A stretch of 7,763 nucleotides of DNA. Origin: Candidatus Zixiibacteriota bacterium. Lineage in GTDB: Bacteria > Zixibacteria > MSB-5A5 > GN15 > PGXB01. The notes under the pieces were generated by a model, which was given only the letters and a program-made list of their open reading frames with translations, was not told the DNA's origin and made no database searches. The stretch covers positions 1 to 7,763 of the forward strand of contig DAOWOO010000054.1 in NCBI GenBank assembly GCA_030642025.1, written 5' to 3'. Shown one piece after another: positions 1-7,104 of this stretch. Numbering within the stretch: the stretch's first letter is position 1; each line of letters opens with the position of its first letter. Both the position numbers and the translations under genes were made by a program.

Positions 1-1089
1 ATGACTATGGCCTCCGGAAGCGAATGTGTCGAGGTTGAGCTGGAACTTCCCGATACAATTTCTGTCGACATTGGCTCACCGACTTTTGCCGAGTGCTATT
101 TTGAGCTAACCAATTGCGATGATGAGGCCGCCGTAATCACTCTGGATATTGAAGCCAGTATAAATCTTGACGGTTTGATCGACACCACATTAATTTTCCC
201 CGGAATACCTATCGAACTCGGAGCGGGCGAGTCAATCTCCCGTGAGTTCCGATTCCCGGTCATGCCGTTCTCCTTTAATGGCGCTTTCACAATTTGTGTC
301 ACGGCCACCAGCGGCGAAGCGGTGGCGACCTCCTGCCAGACCGTCGTTATTGTCGGCGCGGAGATACCCGGTCCTCCCTTTGAGGCCTGTGGTATTCTGG
401 TTCAGGGGACCGATTGCGTTCTTCTCTCTCCCGGCGCAGGCGGTAACATATTACTCGAACTTGATAACTATGGCGCTTTTGTAGTCGGTGATACGGTATG
501 TGTTGCGGGAATCCTTGACATGTTCTGCGAATCCGATTGCCCCGATGCCGATGCCTGTGTCCTTGATAATACCATCGAAGCCGCGGAGACGCCTTCGGGT
601 GTGCCATTCAGTGCTCCGGGCAGCCTTGTCCAGGGTGCCGATTGCGTTCTCTTTGCTCCACTGGGCCAGCTCGGTATGGATATGGAACTTGAAAATCACG
701 GCGGCTTTGTGGTTGGCGACACGGTCTTTGTCGATGGTACTCTTATCATGGATTGTATGGTTACATGCACCGGCGCCATCGCCTGTATCGTTGATAACAC
801 AATCGAGGCCTGGGGTCCGCCGATTGCGGCTGGACTGGAAGCGCATAATTATCCCAATCCGTTCAACCCGAGCACGGTGATAACATTTAACCTGCCGAAA
901 GCAACCAGTGTTAGGATTTCGGTTTACAATGTTATGGGACAGAAAATGTCAACTATTCTTGATGACCAGGTTCTCCAGGGTATTCAGTCGGTGGAATGGA
1001 ACGGTCATAAGTTCGCCAGCGGCATATACTTCTACCGGATCGATACCGATTACGGCTCGATTACCCGGAAAATGACGATGGTTAAATAA
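1..1089 (+). CDS. T9SS-sorted secreted protein with two 66-residue Cys-rich repeats (5' partial)
   Basis: Probable surface or extracellular protein; no enzymatic role is visible. Numbering takes window base 1 as codon 1. Residues 1-120 form a beta-rich, sandwich-like region (CARDB/Ig-like in pattern). Residues 127-192 and 203-268 are two copies of a 66-residue repeat with G-x-LVQG and VGDTV motifs. Residues 279-362 are a T9SS type A (Por) sorting domain: NYPNPFNPST, then VYNVMGQ, then the usual FASGIYFYR ending before the terminal MVK. T9SS cargo also needs a Sec signal peptide, and none is present, so the ATG at base 1 is almost certainly internal and the gene starts upstream. The repeats match those of the gene at 7105, where they sit at the N-terminus instead. 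A strong terminator follows, so this gene ends its transcription unit. The sorting domain is certain by motif; the function of the repeats is unknown. Confidence 0.9.
   Translation: MTMASGSECVEVELELPDTISVDIGSPTFAECYFELTNCDDEAAVITLDIEASINLDGLIDTTLIFPGIPIELGAGESISREFRFPVMPFSFNGAFTICVTATSGEAVATSCQTVVIVGAEIPGPPFEACGILVQGTDCVLLSPGAGGNILLELDNYGAFVVGDTVCVAGILDMFCESDCPDADACVLDNTIEAAETPSGVPFSAPGSLVQGADCVLFAPLGQLGMDMELENHGGFVVGDTVFVDGTLIMDCMVTCTGAIACIVDNTIEAWGPPIAAGLEAHNYPNPFNPSTVITFNLPKATSVRISVYNVMGQKMSTILDDQVLQGIQSVEWNGHKFASGIYFYRIDTDYGSITRKMTMVK
379..576 (+). repeat. 66-residue Cys-rich repeat, copy 1 (type A, six Cys)
   Basis: This encodes residues 127-192 of the first gene. Cysteines fall at repeat positions 4, 13, 41, 50, 54 and 60 (C130, C139, C167, C176, C180, C186), and the last three form CX3CX5C. 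The core pattern is CG-x-LVQG-x-DC, then LELDNYG-x-F-x-VGDTV, ending in DNTI. The alternation of short hydrophobic strands with a central GD turn resembles a small OB-like barrel. That fold is a guess from pattern, not from a match to a named family. Confidence 0.75.
607..804 (+). repeat. 66-residue Cys-rich repeat, copy 2 (type B, four Cys)
   Basis: This encodes residues 203-268 of the first gene and aligns without gaps to copy 1 after a 10-residue spacer. Cysteines 2, 4, 5 and 6 are kept (C215, C252, C256, C262). The positions of cysteines 1 and 3 are Pro206 and Phe243. The same double loss occurs in the second repeat of the protein starting at 7105. Confidence 0.75.
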
Positions 1090-1100
1090 AAGCCGATTAC

Positions 1101-1122
1101 ACCGCTTCTGAAAAGAAACGGT
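1101..1122 (+). other. Short hairpin with GAAA tetraloop in the 3' untranslated region
   Basis: A 9-base arm (1101-1109) pairs with 1114-1122 around a GAAA loop, with one central C-A mismatch. No T-tract follows, so it is not itself a terminator. It lies 12 bases after the stop codon of the first gene and upstream of the strong terminator, and could protect the 3' end of the message. It is short enough to be chance. Confidence 0.3.
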
Positions 1123-1145
1123 ATGAGTCAGGATAATAAACGGCG

Positions 1146-1181
1146 GGAGATGGATCTCAAAAGAGATTCATCTCCTGTTTT
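1146..1181 (+). terminator. Strong intrinsic (rho-independent) terminator
   Basis: The arms 1146-1158 and 1163-1175 pair over 13 consecutive positions, 12 Watson-Crick and one G-U wobble (1153 with 1168). They enclose an AAAA loop and are followed by TGTTTT. It closes the transcription unit of the first gene and separates it from the gene at 1202, whose promoter must then lie within or after this hairpin or depend on read-through. The near-symmetric stem could also terminate minus-strand transcripts, since AAAA runs lie on its left flank at 1132-1140, but that tract is poor. Confidence 0.85.
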
Positions 1182-1190
1182 ATGACAATG

Positions 1191-1196
1191 AAGGTG
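1191..1196 (+). promoter_or_regulatory. Ribosome binding site for the FG-GAP/dockerin gene
   Basis: AAGGTG lies 5 bases before the ATG at 1202 and supports that start, which is also immediately followed by a signal-peptide-like sequence. Confidence 0.6.
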
Positions 1197-1201
1197 CAAA
1201 G

Positions 1202-3037
1202 ATGAGAACAGTAATGGTTTTTCTGACGGTGAGTTTGCTTTATGTCTCCGCCGGCGGTTATGATTTCCTGGGGACGGTTAATGGAGAAGCTCTCGGCGAT
1301 CAGTTCGGAAGCGCCTTTTGCACGGTTGATTTCAACGCCGACGGCTTTCCCGACCTGATAGTATCGGCGCCTGCAGCGGACCAAAACGGAGCATCATCAG
1401 GTAAAGTTTATATATATTTCGGAGGCCCAGCGGCCGATATGATCGCCGACCTTGAAATTGTCGGTCCGGCCAGTTCATTTTTCGGGCAGGCGCTCTCATC
1501 GGCCGGAGATTTCAACCATGACGGTTATGAAGATCTTCTGGTTGGAGCGCCGTTTTACGATGTCCCCGCCACCAGCGCCGGGGCGGTTCTGCTGTATTAC
1601 GGCGGGCCCTCGCCTGATACAACGGTTGACCATATGTTTACCGGCGAGAATGAGTCAGATTATTTTGGAATAGCGGTCGCCGGAGTCGGAGATTTTAACA
1701 ACGATACTTATGATGATATTGCCATCGGTGCCTACCGGGCCGACTGGGAGTCATACAGTAATGCCGGCAAGGTGTATTTGTATTATGGCAGCGTTTCACC
1801 GGAATTTACTATTGACAAAATACTGGTCGGCCTTGCCGATGGTGAACGATTTGGATATGCGATAACATCGGGTGATTTTGACGGAAACGGTACATCAGAT
1901 ATTGCCGTGGGGGCATACAGCTTTGACGCCGCCCAATTGAATATGGGAAGAATCTATCTTTTTGATGGGGGAACCGACCCCGACTCGATAAACGATATGA
2001 CTATAACCGGCACCACCAAAGGGTTGAAATATGGCTGGAGCCTGTCGTCGGGATTGATAAATGATGATATATATATCGATCTTGTGATGGGCACCGATGG
2101 TTACGCCGTCGATACCTTTCCAACCGGGCAGGTTTATGTTTTCCACGGCGGCCCGATCATGGATGATAATTACGATGATAGTTATACTCTGGGACGAATG
2201 GCCAATGATTATCTTGGCTTCTCAATCTACTCCGGGTTGGATATCGGCGGCGACGGCAATCATGAGATTATCGCCGGAATGCCGGGCAATGATGACAACC
2301 AAGCCGACGCCGGAGGGGCGGTTTTGCTGGCCGGAGGTAATACTGTTTCGGTTGACACGACGCTTATCGGCAGTTCGTCGGATGAGGAAATGGGCTTTGC
2401 TGTCGGATTATGGCAGGGTTATGGCAATATGAACAGTTTTATATTCACCGCCGGGGCCGCGCACTATGATGACTACCGGGGCAGAATCTTTTTGTACCTA
2501 AAAGCCGGGGCTGCAGAAAACCGGGCGCCGGTTCTCGATCCAATCGGTTATAAATTCGGAATAATTAATGAGCTGTTGACCTTCACCGTCACGGCAACCG
2601 ACATTGACGGCGATGTTGTAAACCTTTTTGCCGAGAATCTGCCTTCAGGGGCCGATTTCACATATAACGGATGGGACAGCAACATCAGTAAATACAAGGG
2701 TACTTTCAACTGGTTGCCGAATTCATCGCAGGAAGGGACCTTTGAAAATGTGCGATTTGTCGCCGATGACGGCGAATTAACCGATGATGAATATATTGCC
2801 ATCACAGTCGGATCGTTTATATGCGGCGATGTCAACGCTGATGGCGATGTCAATCTAACCGATATATTGAATTTGATATCATATGTTTATGTTGAGCCAA
2901 TCGGCGAACCTGAACCGATTCCGCCCGAGGCAGGCGATGTGAACAATAGCGATGGCATCAATCTGACTGATATTCTTAATTTAATAACCCATGTTTATAT
3001 CGACCCGCAGTTGGAACTGAACTGCCCCCCGATATAA
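1202..3037 (+). CDS. Secreted FG-GAP (integrin-alpha-like) seven-bladed propeller protein with Ig/cadherin-like and dockerin domains
   Basis: Extracellular, probably calcium-binding adhesion or scaffold protein of 611 residues. Residues 1-18 are a short signal peptide (hydrophobic TVMVFLTVSLLYV, then small residues). I count seven FG-GAP-type blades starting near residues 32, 93, 153, 214, 274, 336 and 396, each opening with an FG or YG-like motif and ending in a (V/I)Y-x-(Y/F)-x-G strand. Blades 1-4 carry integrin-like calcium loops (DFNADGFPD at 43, DFNHDGYED at 103, DFNNDTYDD at 164, DFDGNGTSD at 225); blades 5-7 are degenerate. Residues 441-537 resemble a putative Ig/cadherin-like domain (RAPVLDPIG, TVTATDIDGD, GTFNWLP, FVADDGE). 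Residues 541-608 are a dockerin-type pair: D543-N545-D547-N551-D554 and D579-N581-S583-N587-D590. Cys541 and Cys608 bracket the pair and may clasp it. No catalytic domain is seen. The binding partner is unknown, and no cohesin is encoded in the window. Confidence 0.92.
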   Translation: MRTVMVFLTVSLLYVSAGGYDFLGTVNGEALGDQFGSAFCTVDFNADGFPDLIVSAPAADQNGASSGKVYIYFGGPAADMIADLEIVGPASSFFGQALSSAGDFNHDGYEDLLVGAPFYDVPATSAGAVLLYYGGPSPDTTVDHMFTGENESDYFGIAVAGVGDFNNDTYDDIAIGAYRADWESYSNAGKVYLYYGSVSPEFTIDKILVGLADGERFGYAITSGDFDGNGTSDIAVGAYSFDAAQLNMGRIYLFDGGTDPDSINDMTITGTTKGLKYGWSLSSGLINDDIYIDLVMGTDGYAVDTFPTGQVYVFHGGPIMDDNYDDSYTLGRMANDYLGFSIYSGLDIGGDGNHEIIAGMPGNDDNQADAGGAVLLAGGNTVSVDTTLIGSSSDEEMGFAVGLWQGYGNMNSFIFTAGAAHYDDYRGRIFLYLKAGAAENRAPVLDPIGYKFGIINELLTFTVTATDIDGDVVNLFAENLPSGADFTYNGWDSNISKYKGTFNWLPNSSQEGTFENVRFVADDGELTDDEYIAITVGSFICGDVNADGDVNLTDILNLISYVYVEPIGEPEPIPPEAGDVNNSDGINLTDILNLITHVYIDPQLELNCPPI

Positions 3038-3062
3038 GGTCTGGCCCAATTTGACCAGATTC

Positions 3063-3080
3063 GACAGCAAGCTGTTTTTT
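3063..3080 (+). terminator. Possible weak intrinsic terminator
   Basis: A 4-5 bp stem (ACAG at 3064-3067 with CTGT at 3072-3075) with a CAAG loop runs straight into a T6 tract (3075-3080), 26 bases after the stop of the preceding gene. The stem is short, so termination would be partial at best. If it works, it separates the dockerin gene from the sigma-factor cassette. Confidence 0.3.
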
Positions 3081-3094
3081 ACCTGTTGCATAAT

Positions 3095-3121
3095 ATGGAG
3101 AGTATTGACAAGTTACAGTAA
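3095..3121 (+). CDS. Candidate 8-codon upstream mini-ORF
   Basis: ATG at 3095 opens a frame reading MESIDKLQ that stops with TAA at 3119-3121, directly abutting and in frame with the ATG of the sigma-factor gene (TAAATG). The sigma gene has no Shine-Dalgarno at the usual distance, so a ribosome finishing this mini-ORF could reinitiate on the adjacent ATG. No ribosome binding site is visible for the mini-ORF itself, and an 8-codon frame is easily chance. Confidence 0.2.
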   Translation: MESIDKLQ

Positions 3122-3694
3122 ATGGATTCGGACAAAAAGACGACGCACTCGGCCCTGGTCAAGCGATGTCTCGAAGGCAATACCGAAGCCTGGAGGAGGT
3201 TGATTGACCGTGTGACACCGCTGGTATTCGCTATTTGCCGCAATATGAGACTTTCTCGGGAGGAAAGTTTTGACGTTTTCGGTCAGGTGTCATATTTATT
3301 GCTGAAAAACCTTGAGAATTTAAGGTCATCGGGAAAGCTTATGACTTACGTGGCTGCCATAACCCGGCACGAAGTGCTGGCGCTAAACAGGAAAGCAAAA
3401 AGGATCAGGGAAACGCAGGACCCGATTCTGGGAATGTTGTATGATCGGTCGCCGGACTCGCCCGAGGATGTATTTGAAACGGCCCAAAAAAGCGAAGTTC
3501 TAATGGAAGCGATTGTCCTCCTGCCGGAACGGGATTATGAATTCCTGAGGGCGCTCTTTTTTGATGCCAGCGAACCTGATTACGAGGAGATTTCAAAACG
3601 ATTGGGAATGCCGGTGTCGTCAATCGGCCCCACCCGCGCGCGCTGTTTGCAGAAGCTTCAAAGGATACTAAAGCGAAAGCGGTTTAGATTGTAG
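3122..3694 (+). CDS. ECF-type RNA polymerase sigma factor (sigma-70 family)
   Basis: Cytosolic specificity subunit of RNA polymerase, 190 residues, normal for the ECF group. Residues 10-95 fit region 2: ALVKRCLEGNTEAWRRLID at the start, a hydrophobic helix around VFGQVSYLLLKNL, then the region 2.4-like YVAAITRHEVLALNRK helix. Residues about 128-184 are region 4 with a helix-turn-helix (DYEEISKRLGMPVSSIGPTR, then ARCLQKLQ). From memory, the SIGPTRARCL-type signature is common in ECF factors encoded beside TPR-CHAT proteases. Region 3 is absent, as expected. The ATG at 3122 is the only reasonable start because an in-frame TAA sits immediately before it. The site lacks a clear Shine-Dalgarno, so translation may be weak or coupled. 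The neighbouring anti-sigma-like and CHAT genes suggest it is held inactive until a signal arrives. Its target promoter cannot be read from this window. Confidence 0.92.
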   Translation: MDSDKKTTHSALVKRCLEGNTEAWRRLIDRVTPLVFAICRNMRLSREESFDVFGQVSYLLLKNLENLRSSGKLMTYVAAITRHEVLALNRKAKRIRETQDPILGMLYDRSPDSPEDVFETAQKSEVLMEAIVLLPERDYEFLRALFFDASEPDYEEISKRLGMPVSSIGPTRARCLQKLQRILKRKRFRL

Positions 3695-3726
3695 ATTTAT
3701 AAGCGAAACACTACACTTTTAAATAT

Positions 3727-3732
3727 GAGGGT
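3727..3732 (+). promoter_or_regulatory. Ribosome binding site that selects the start at 3737
   Basis: GAGGGT lies 4 bases before the ATG at 3737. An upstream in-frame ATG at 3725 overlaps this site and has no Shine-Dalgarno of its own, so 3737 is the preferred start of the anti-sigma-like gene. Confidence 0.55.
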
Positions 3733-3736
3733 AGTA

Positions 3737-4327
3737 ATGGAAAAAAACAAAGAAATGATAGATGTACTTATTGACTATATTAGAAAGAAGCTGCCGGCCA
3801 AAAAGCAAGGACAGGTATCCCGTCTTATAAAAGATAATCCGGAATTAGGTGATCTGCATGAATTGCTTAAGGTTCTGGTAAGCGAGGGGCGTCAGGCAGA
3901 AGCCCCCGGCCTGATTGAGACCGCACAGAAGATGTCTGGACGGCTTTTTGAAGATTACAAAAAGCATCTGGCGGATGATATTCCGGGACGCGCTCTGACT
4001 GTTTACGACTCCTCCGTCTTTCCATTACCGGACGGTGTCAGGTCGGCGCTGGTCGATTCAAGGCGGATGAAGTTCAAATCCGATGATATCGTTATCGAGG
4101 TTTCGCTCTATCCATTATCAATCGATTTGTATGAGTTAATCGGGCAAATAACCGGACTTCCCGAAGGTGGTAAGGGCCGGGTAATCCTTAAATCGGATAA
4201 AAGCAAATACACGGTCGATACTGATCAATTCCATCTGTTTCGATTTAATTACCTTCCGGCAAGGGAATATACCATGATCGTCGAATACGAGGGCAACCGG
4301 GTTGCCCATATTGATATGACCTTATGA
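3737..4327 (+). CDS. Putative cytosolic anti-sigma-like protein with C-terminal beta-sandwich; possible CHAT substrate
   Basis: 196 residues from the preferred start (200 if ATG 3725 is used). There is no signal peptide, no membrane segment and no cysteine, so it is cytosolic and lacks the HX3CX2C zinc motif of classical anti-sigma factors. Residues 1-50 are helical and look like an anti-sigma N-terminus (LIDYIRKKLPAKK, then LIKDNPELGDLHELLKVL). Residues 51-85 are a charged helical linker. Residues 86-130 carry a VYDS-x4-PLPDGVRSA segment and an IVIEVSLYP strand. Residues 134-196 resemble a carboxypeptidase-regulatory-like beta-sandwich (LIGQITG, VILKS, TDQFHLFRF, YTMIVEYEG). I recall proteins of this VYDS/GVRSA type between ECF sigma and CHAT genes in other phyla, but know no assigned function. 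It starts 42 bases after the sigma gene, and its stop overlaps the protease start by ATGA, so the two are probably translated in coordination. The anti-sigma or substrate role is inference from position and N-terminal pattern. Confidence 0.85.
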   Translation: MEKNKEMIDVLIDYIRKKLPAKKQGQVSRLIKDNPELGDLHELLKVLVSEGRQAEAPGLIETAQKMSGRLFEDYKKHLADDIPGRALTVYDSSVFPLPDGVRSALVDSRRMKFKSDDIVIEVSLYPLSIDLYELIGQITGLPEGGKGRVILKSDKSKYTVDTDQFHLFRFNYLPAREYTMIVEYEGNRVAHIDMTL

Positions 4328-7089
4328 TATCAGTCTCCGACATACAGAAACTTGCCGACCGCGGCGCGGTTGAGAAGTATATACGGGTTGACTACGGTGG
4401 CAATATTGATGCCCTGATCAAAGACATTAATAAAAGCCTGAATGACCTGTTAAGGACTGATTTGAAACGCGCCAATAGACTGGTGGGGCGGCTTAAAAGC
4501 GTTTTCAGGTATTTGCCGGGAAAATATATAGCCCGCCTGTCGGCCATGGAGGCTCGCTATGCCCATCGATCAGGAAGCCACCATAAGGCATTGAAAAAGT
4601 ATAACGAGGCGCTCAGAATTAACGAAAAATATCGTGATTTTCTCACCGTCGCCAAAACACGACGGGGCTTAATGGACGTGTATATGTACATGGGGAAGTA
4701 TCGGGAAGCACTCGATACCGGGAAAAAGGCCTTGAGATATTTTAAAAGGAACAGGCTTGATACCGACGCCGCCCAGGTGATGAACAATATCGGAAATATC
4801 TACCATCGGATGGATAACAATCGCATGGCCCTGCGTTATTATAATCGCGCCGGGGAAACTTTCAGAAATATAGGCGGTATCGGTACGGCCATAATTGAAT
4901 TCAATCGGGCCAATATTTACGCCAATCTGAACCAGATAAAGCAGGCCCGCCGGTTATATCATGTGTCGGCCAATCTATACCATAAGTATGGTAATGAAAT
5001 TGCCGAATGTCAGGCCCGATACTCGCTGGCCTACCTGTATTTTCTGGAGGATAAATATACCGAATCAATCGGAATATTCGAAAAAGTGCTCGATCGTTTT
5101 ACCGCACTGGGTGATCACAAGGCGGCTGCCGTTACCCGGCTTGACCTGGCGGAGATTAATATTGAAATAAACCAGTACGGTGTCGCTTTGATGCTAACCG
5201 AAGAAGTCGCTCCGACTTTCAAGAAACTGGGGATGCGCTACGAACAGGCCAAGGCTGTATATTTTGCGGCTCAGGCCCGGTTGAGGCTGTCAGACTTTAA
5301 GAGAGCGGGAAAAGATCTTAAAAAGGCCGAAAGACTCTTTGCAAAGGAAGCCAACGATTTGTGGATTGGCATGGTGGCAATCTCCCGAAGCCGTATGATG
5401 CTTCTGAATGGAGAATTTGACGCAGCATTGAAAACCGCGGAGAGGGCACAATCATGTTTTAAAAAATCCGGTGATCGAAGACGCGAAATTGACGCCCGGA
5501 TAGTCAGACTTGAAGCCTTGATGAAACAGGGTAACACCGGGGATTCTCTGAGAAAAGCGAATATGCTGTACCGCACAAGCCGTCTTCTGGGGTATCAGCA
5601 GTACTGTCTTTTTGGAATAATGGGGGAGTGTCATTATATCAGGGAGGATTATAAGACTGCTCTCGGATGGTATAAAAAAGCGGTAAATGTTCTGGAAAAA
5701 AACCTTATGGGGATGTATCCCGATGAAATCAGATTCTTCTTCATGGCTGACAAATTTGACAGCTACCGCATGGTGGTTGACTGTCTGCTGAAGCTGGGGC
5801 GGATCAGTGATTCGTTTCTCGCCAATCTGAAAGGATTGGCGTTGCTGAACGAGAAGTCTGACGAGCCGGGCCAAAGCACGGCACAGATACCGCATCAGCT
5901 TTCAGAGCAAAGAGACAGCCTTCGCGCTGCCTTAAAGAAACTGCACCAGGCACCGTTGGGCGGTCACAGAGCGGTACCGGATTTTGGCTGTCACTTTGAA
6001 ACCGAACACAAGCTCTGGGCGCTGGAGAGGAAGATTCGCTGTCTTTTATATCCCTCGGCTAATCAACCATCGGGACTGGAAAGTAATGTCAATATCCCAT
6101 CCGATCTGATAAGAGCGGATGAGATATTAATAAACTACATGAATCACAATTCAAAGGTTGCCGCTTTTTGTGTAACGGGGAATGATGTACACTATATTGA
6201 ACTTCCGATTACTGAAGACGAACTGAATGCTCTCCTGCAGAAATTGAATTTCCTGTGTGAGAAGGCTGTGTTCGGGTATCGTGAGGACGATGTTATGGTG
6301 AAAGCAACCCGCCATTTTCTTGAAAAACTTTATAGCGTCCTTCTGGCGCCTGTTGAGAAATATATCCCCGGCCGAAAAATAATTCTTCTGGCCGACGGGG
6401 CGTTTTACCAGATTCCCTTCGCGGCGCTTATTGATAATGACGGTCGACATCTGCTGGAAAAGTATGATTTTCACCTTATTACCAATCCGGCGGATCTGGC
6501 CGATAGGCGTACCGTTGAATATCGTTTTAATGATGCCAGGAATGCGGTATTCGCAGTGACATCCGACCTGCTCCCGGCAATTTCTCTGGAGGCTGAAAAA
6601 ATTAAGGATTCTTTTGATAACTGCGGGTTATATCTTGATGATAGAGCGGACAAACGACACCTTATCGACGAATTGGGAATATCATCGGGCTTTGTGCATA
6701 TTGCGGCTCATGCCTCGCGTTCATCGGAAAATCCGCTTTTTTCCAGGATAATACTGGGCGATGGCCCTTTCTTTCCTTTTGATCTTTTTGCGACAGGTAT
6801 AAAATCAAGACTTGTAACACTTTCCGGTTGCCATACAGCCGCTCCCGGGTTATATTACGGTAACTCATTCAGCCTTGCCAGGGCCTTTCACCAGGCGGGA
6901 GGTCGGTTTGTACTGGGCTCGCTGTGGCCGGTTTCGGATAGGTACAGTATGATTTTTATGACGATTTTTTATCGCTCGCTGTCTGAAAGCGACGATATAT
7001 ATAAAGCCTACAGGAAGGCGCTTGAAACCATAAAAAATATATGCGACAATCCCGCCTTCTGGGGTTCTTTCATTTTGTTGGGAATATAG
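4324..7089 (+). CDS. TPR-CHAT caspase-like cysteine protease
   Basis: Cytosolic 921-residue protein with no signal peptide or membrane helix. After a helical lead (1-65), about ten TPR units of roughly 40 residues run from 69 to 464, with boundaries near 106, 146, 186, 226, 265, 305, 345, 384 and 424 (for example NNIGNIYHRMDNNRMALRYY). They would form a superhelical sensor. Residues 465-597 are a helical linker. The CHAT domain spans about 598-921: IILLADGAFYQIPFAAL (686-702), HIAAHAS with catalytic His796, LVTLSGCHTA with catalytic Cys836, GSLWPVSD (865-872), and the closing WGSFILLGI. Both dyad residues and their flanks are intact, so an active clan CD peptidase is expected. In the family, TPRs sense a partner and relieve autoinhibition, as in Csx29 of type III-E CRISPR. 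The ATGA overlap with the upstream gene and the lack of a Shine-Dalgarno imply translational coupling. The likely substrate is the upstream protein or the sigma factor (inference). The domain assignment is firm. Confidence 0.95.
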   Translation: MISVSDIQKLADRGAVEKYIRVDYGGNIDALIKDINKSLNDLLRTDLKRANRLVGRLKSVFRYLPGKYIARLSAMEARYAHRSGSHHKALKKYNEALRINEKYRDFLTVAKTRRGLMDVYMYMGKYREALDTGKKALRYFKRNRLDTDAAQVMNNIGNIYHRMDNNRMALRYYNRAGETFRNIGGIGTAIIEFNRANIYANLNQIKQARRLYHVSANLYHKYGNEIAECQARYSLAYLYFLEDKYTESIGIFEKVLDRFTALGDHKAAAVTRLDLAEINIEINQYGVALMLTEEVAPTFKKLGMRYEQAKAVYFAAQARLRLSDFKRAGKDLKKAERLFAKEANDLWIGMVAISRSRMMLLNGEFDAALKTAERAQSCFKKSGDRRREIDARIVRLEALMKQGNTGDSLRKANMLYRTSRLLGYQQYCLFGIMGECHYIREDYKTALGWYKKAVNVLEKNLMGMYPDEIRFFFMADKFDSYRMVVDCLLKLGRISDSFLANLKGLALLNEKSDEPGQSTAQIPHQLSEQRDSLRAALKKLHQAPLGGHRAVPDFGCHFETEHKLWALERKIRCLLYPSANQPSGLESNVNIPSDLIRADEILINYMNHNSKVAAFCVTGNDVHYIELPITEDELNALLQKLNFLCEKAVFGYREDDVMVKATRHFLEKLYSVLLAPVEKYIPGRKIILLADGAFYQIPFAALIDNDGRHLLEKYDFHLITNPADLADRRTVEYRFNDARNAVFAVTSDLLPAISLEAEKIKDSFDNCGLYLDDRADKRHLIDELGISSGFVHIAAHASRSSENPLFSRIILGDGPFFPFDLFATGIKSRLVTLSGCHTAAPGLYYGNSFSLARAFHQAGGRFVLGSLWPVSDRYSMIFMTIFYRSLSESDDIYKAYRKALETIKNICDNPAFWGSFILLGI

Positions 7090-7091
7090 AC

Positions 7092-7096
7092 AGGAG
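7092..7096 (+). promoter_or_regulatory. Ribosome binding site for the downstream secreted protein
   Basis: AGGAG sits 8 bases before the ATG at 7105 and only 2 bases after the protease stop codon. This fixes the start and argues for a single message with the protease gene. Confidence 0.75.
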
Positions 7097-7104
7097 ATTT
7101 TGCC

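Noticed and set aside
1..3. ATG at window base 1 as the true start of the first gene
   Set aside because: A T9SS-tagged protein needs a signal peptide, and the first residues (MTMASGSECVEVEL) are not one. No upstream sequence is available to show a ribosome binding site.
451..846. Long minus-strand open frame opposite the Cys-rich repeats
   Set aside because: It overlaps a well-supported repeat/T9SS gene, has no recognisable domain or ribosome binding site, and is explained by the codon bias of the plus-strand gene.
2062..2080. AT-rich GATATATATAT run as a regulatory element or repeat
   Set aside because: It lies in frame inside the fifth propeller blade and simply encodes DDIYID-type residues.
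3061..3094. TCGACA with CATAAT as a sigma-70 promoter for the cassette
   Set aside because: The spacer is 22 bases, outside the usual range, and FCB-group promoters often differ from this consensus.
3105..3110. Perfect TTGACA taken as a -35 promoter element
   Set aside because: No acceptable -10 hexamer lies about 17 bases downstream, and the initiation point would fall inside the sigma-factor coding sequence.
5452..5895. Minus-strand open frame within the TPR-CHAT gene
   Set aside because: It lies entirely opposite conserved TPR and linker coding sequence and shows no protein-family features.
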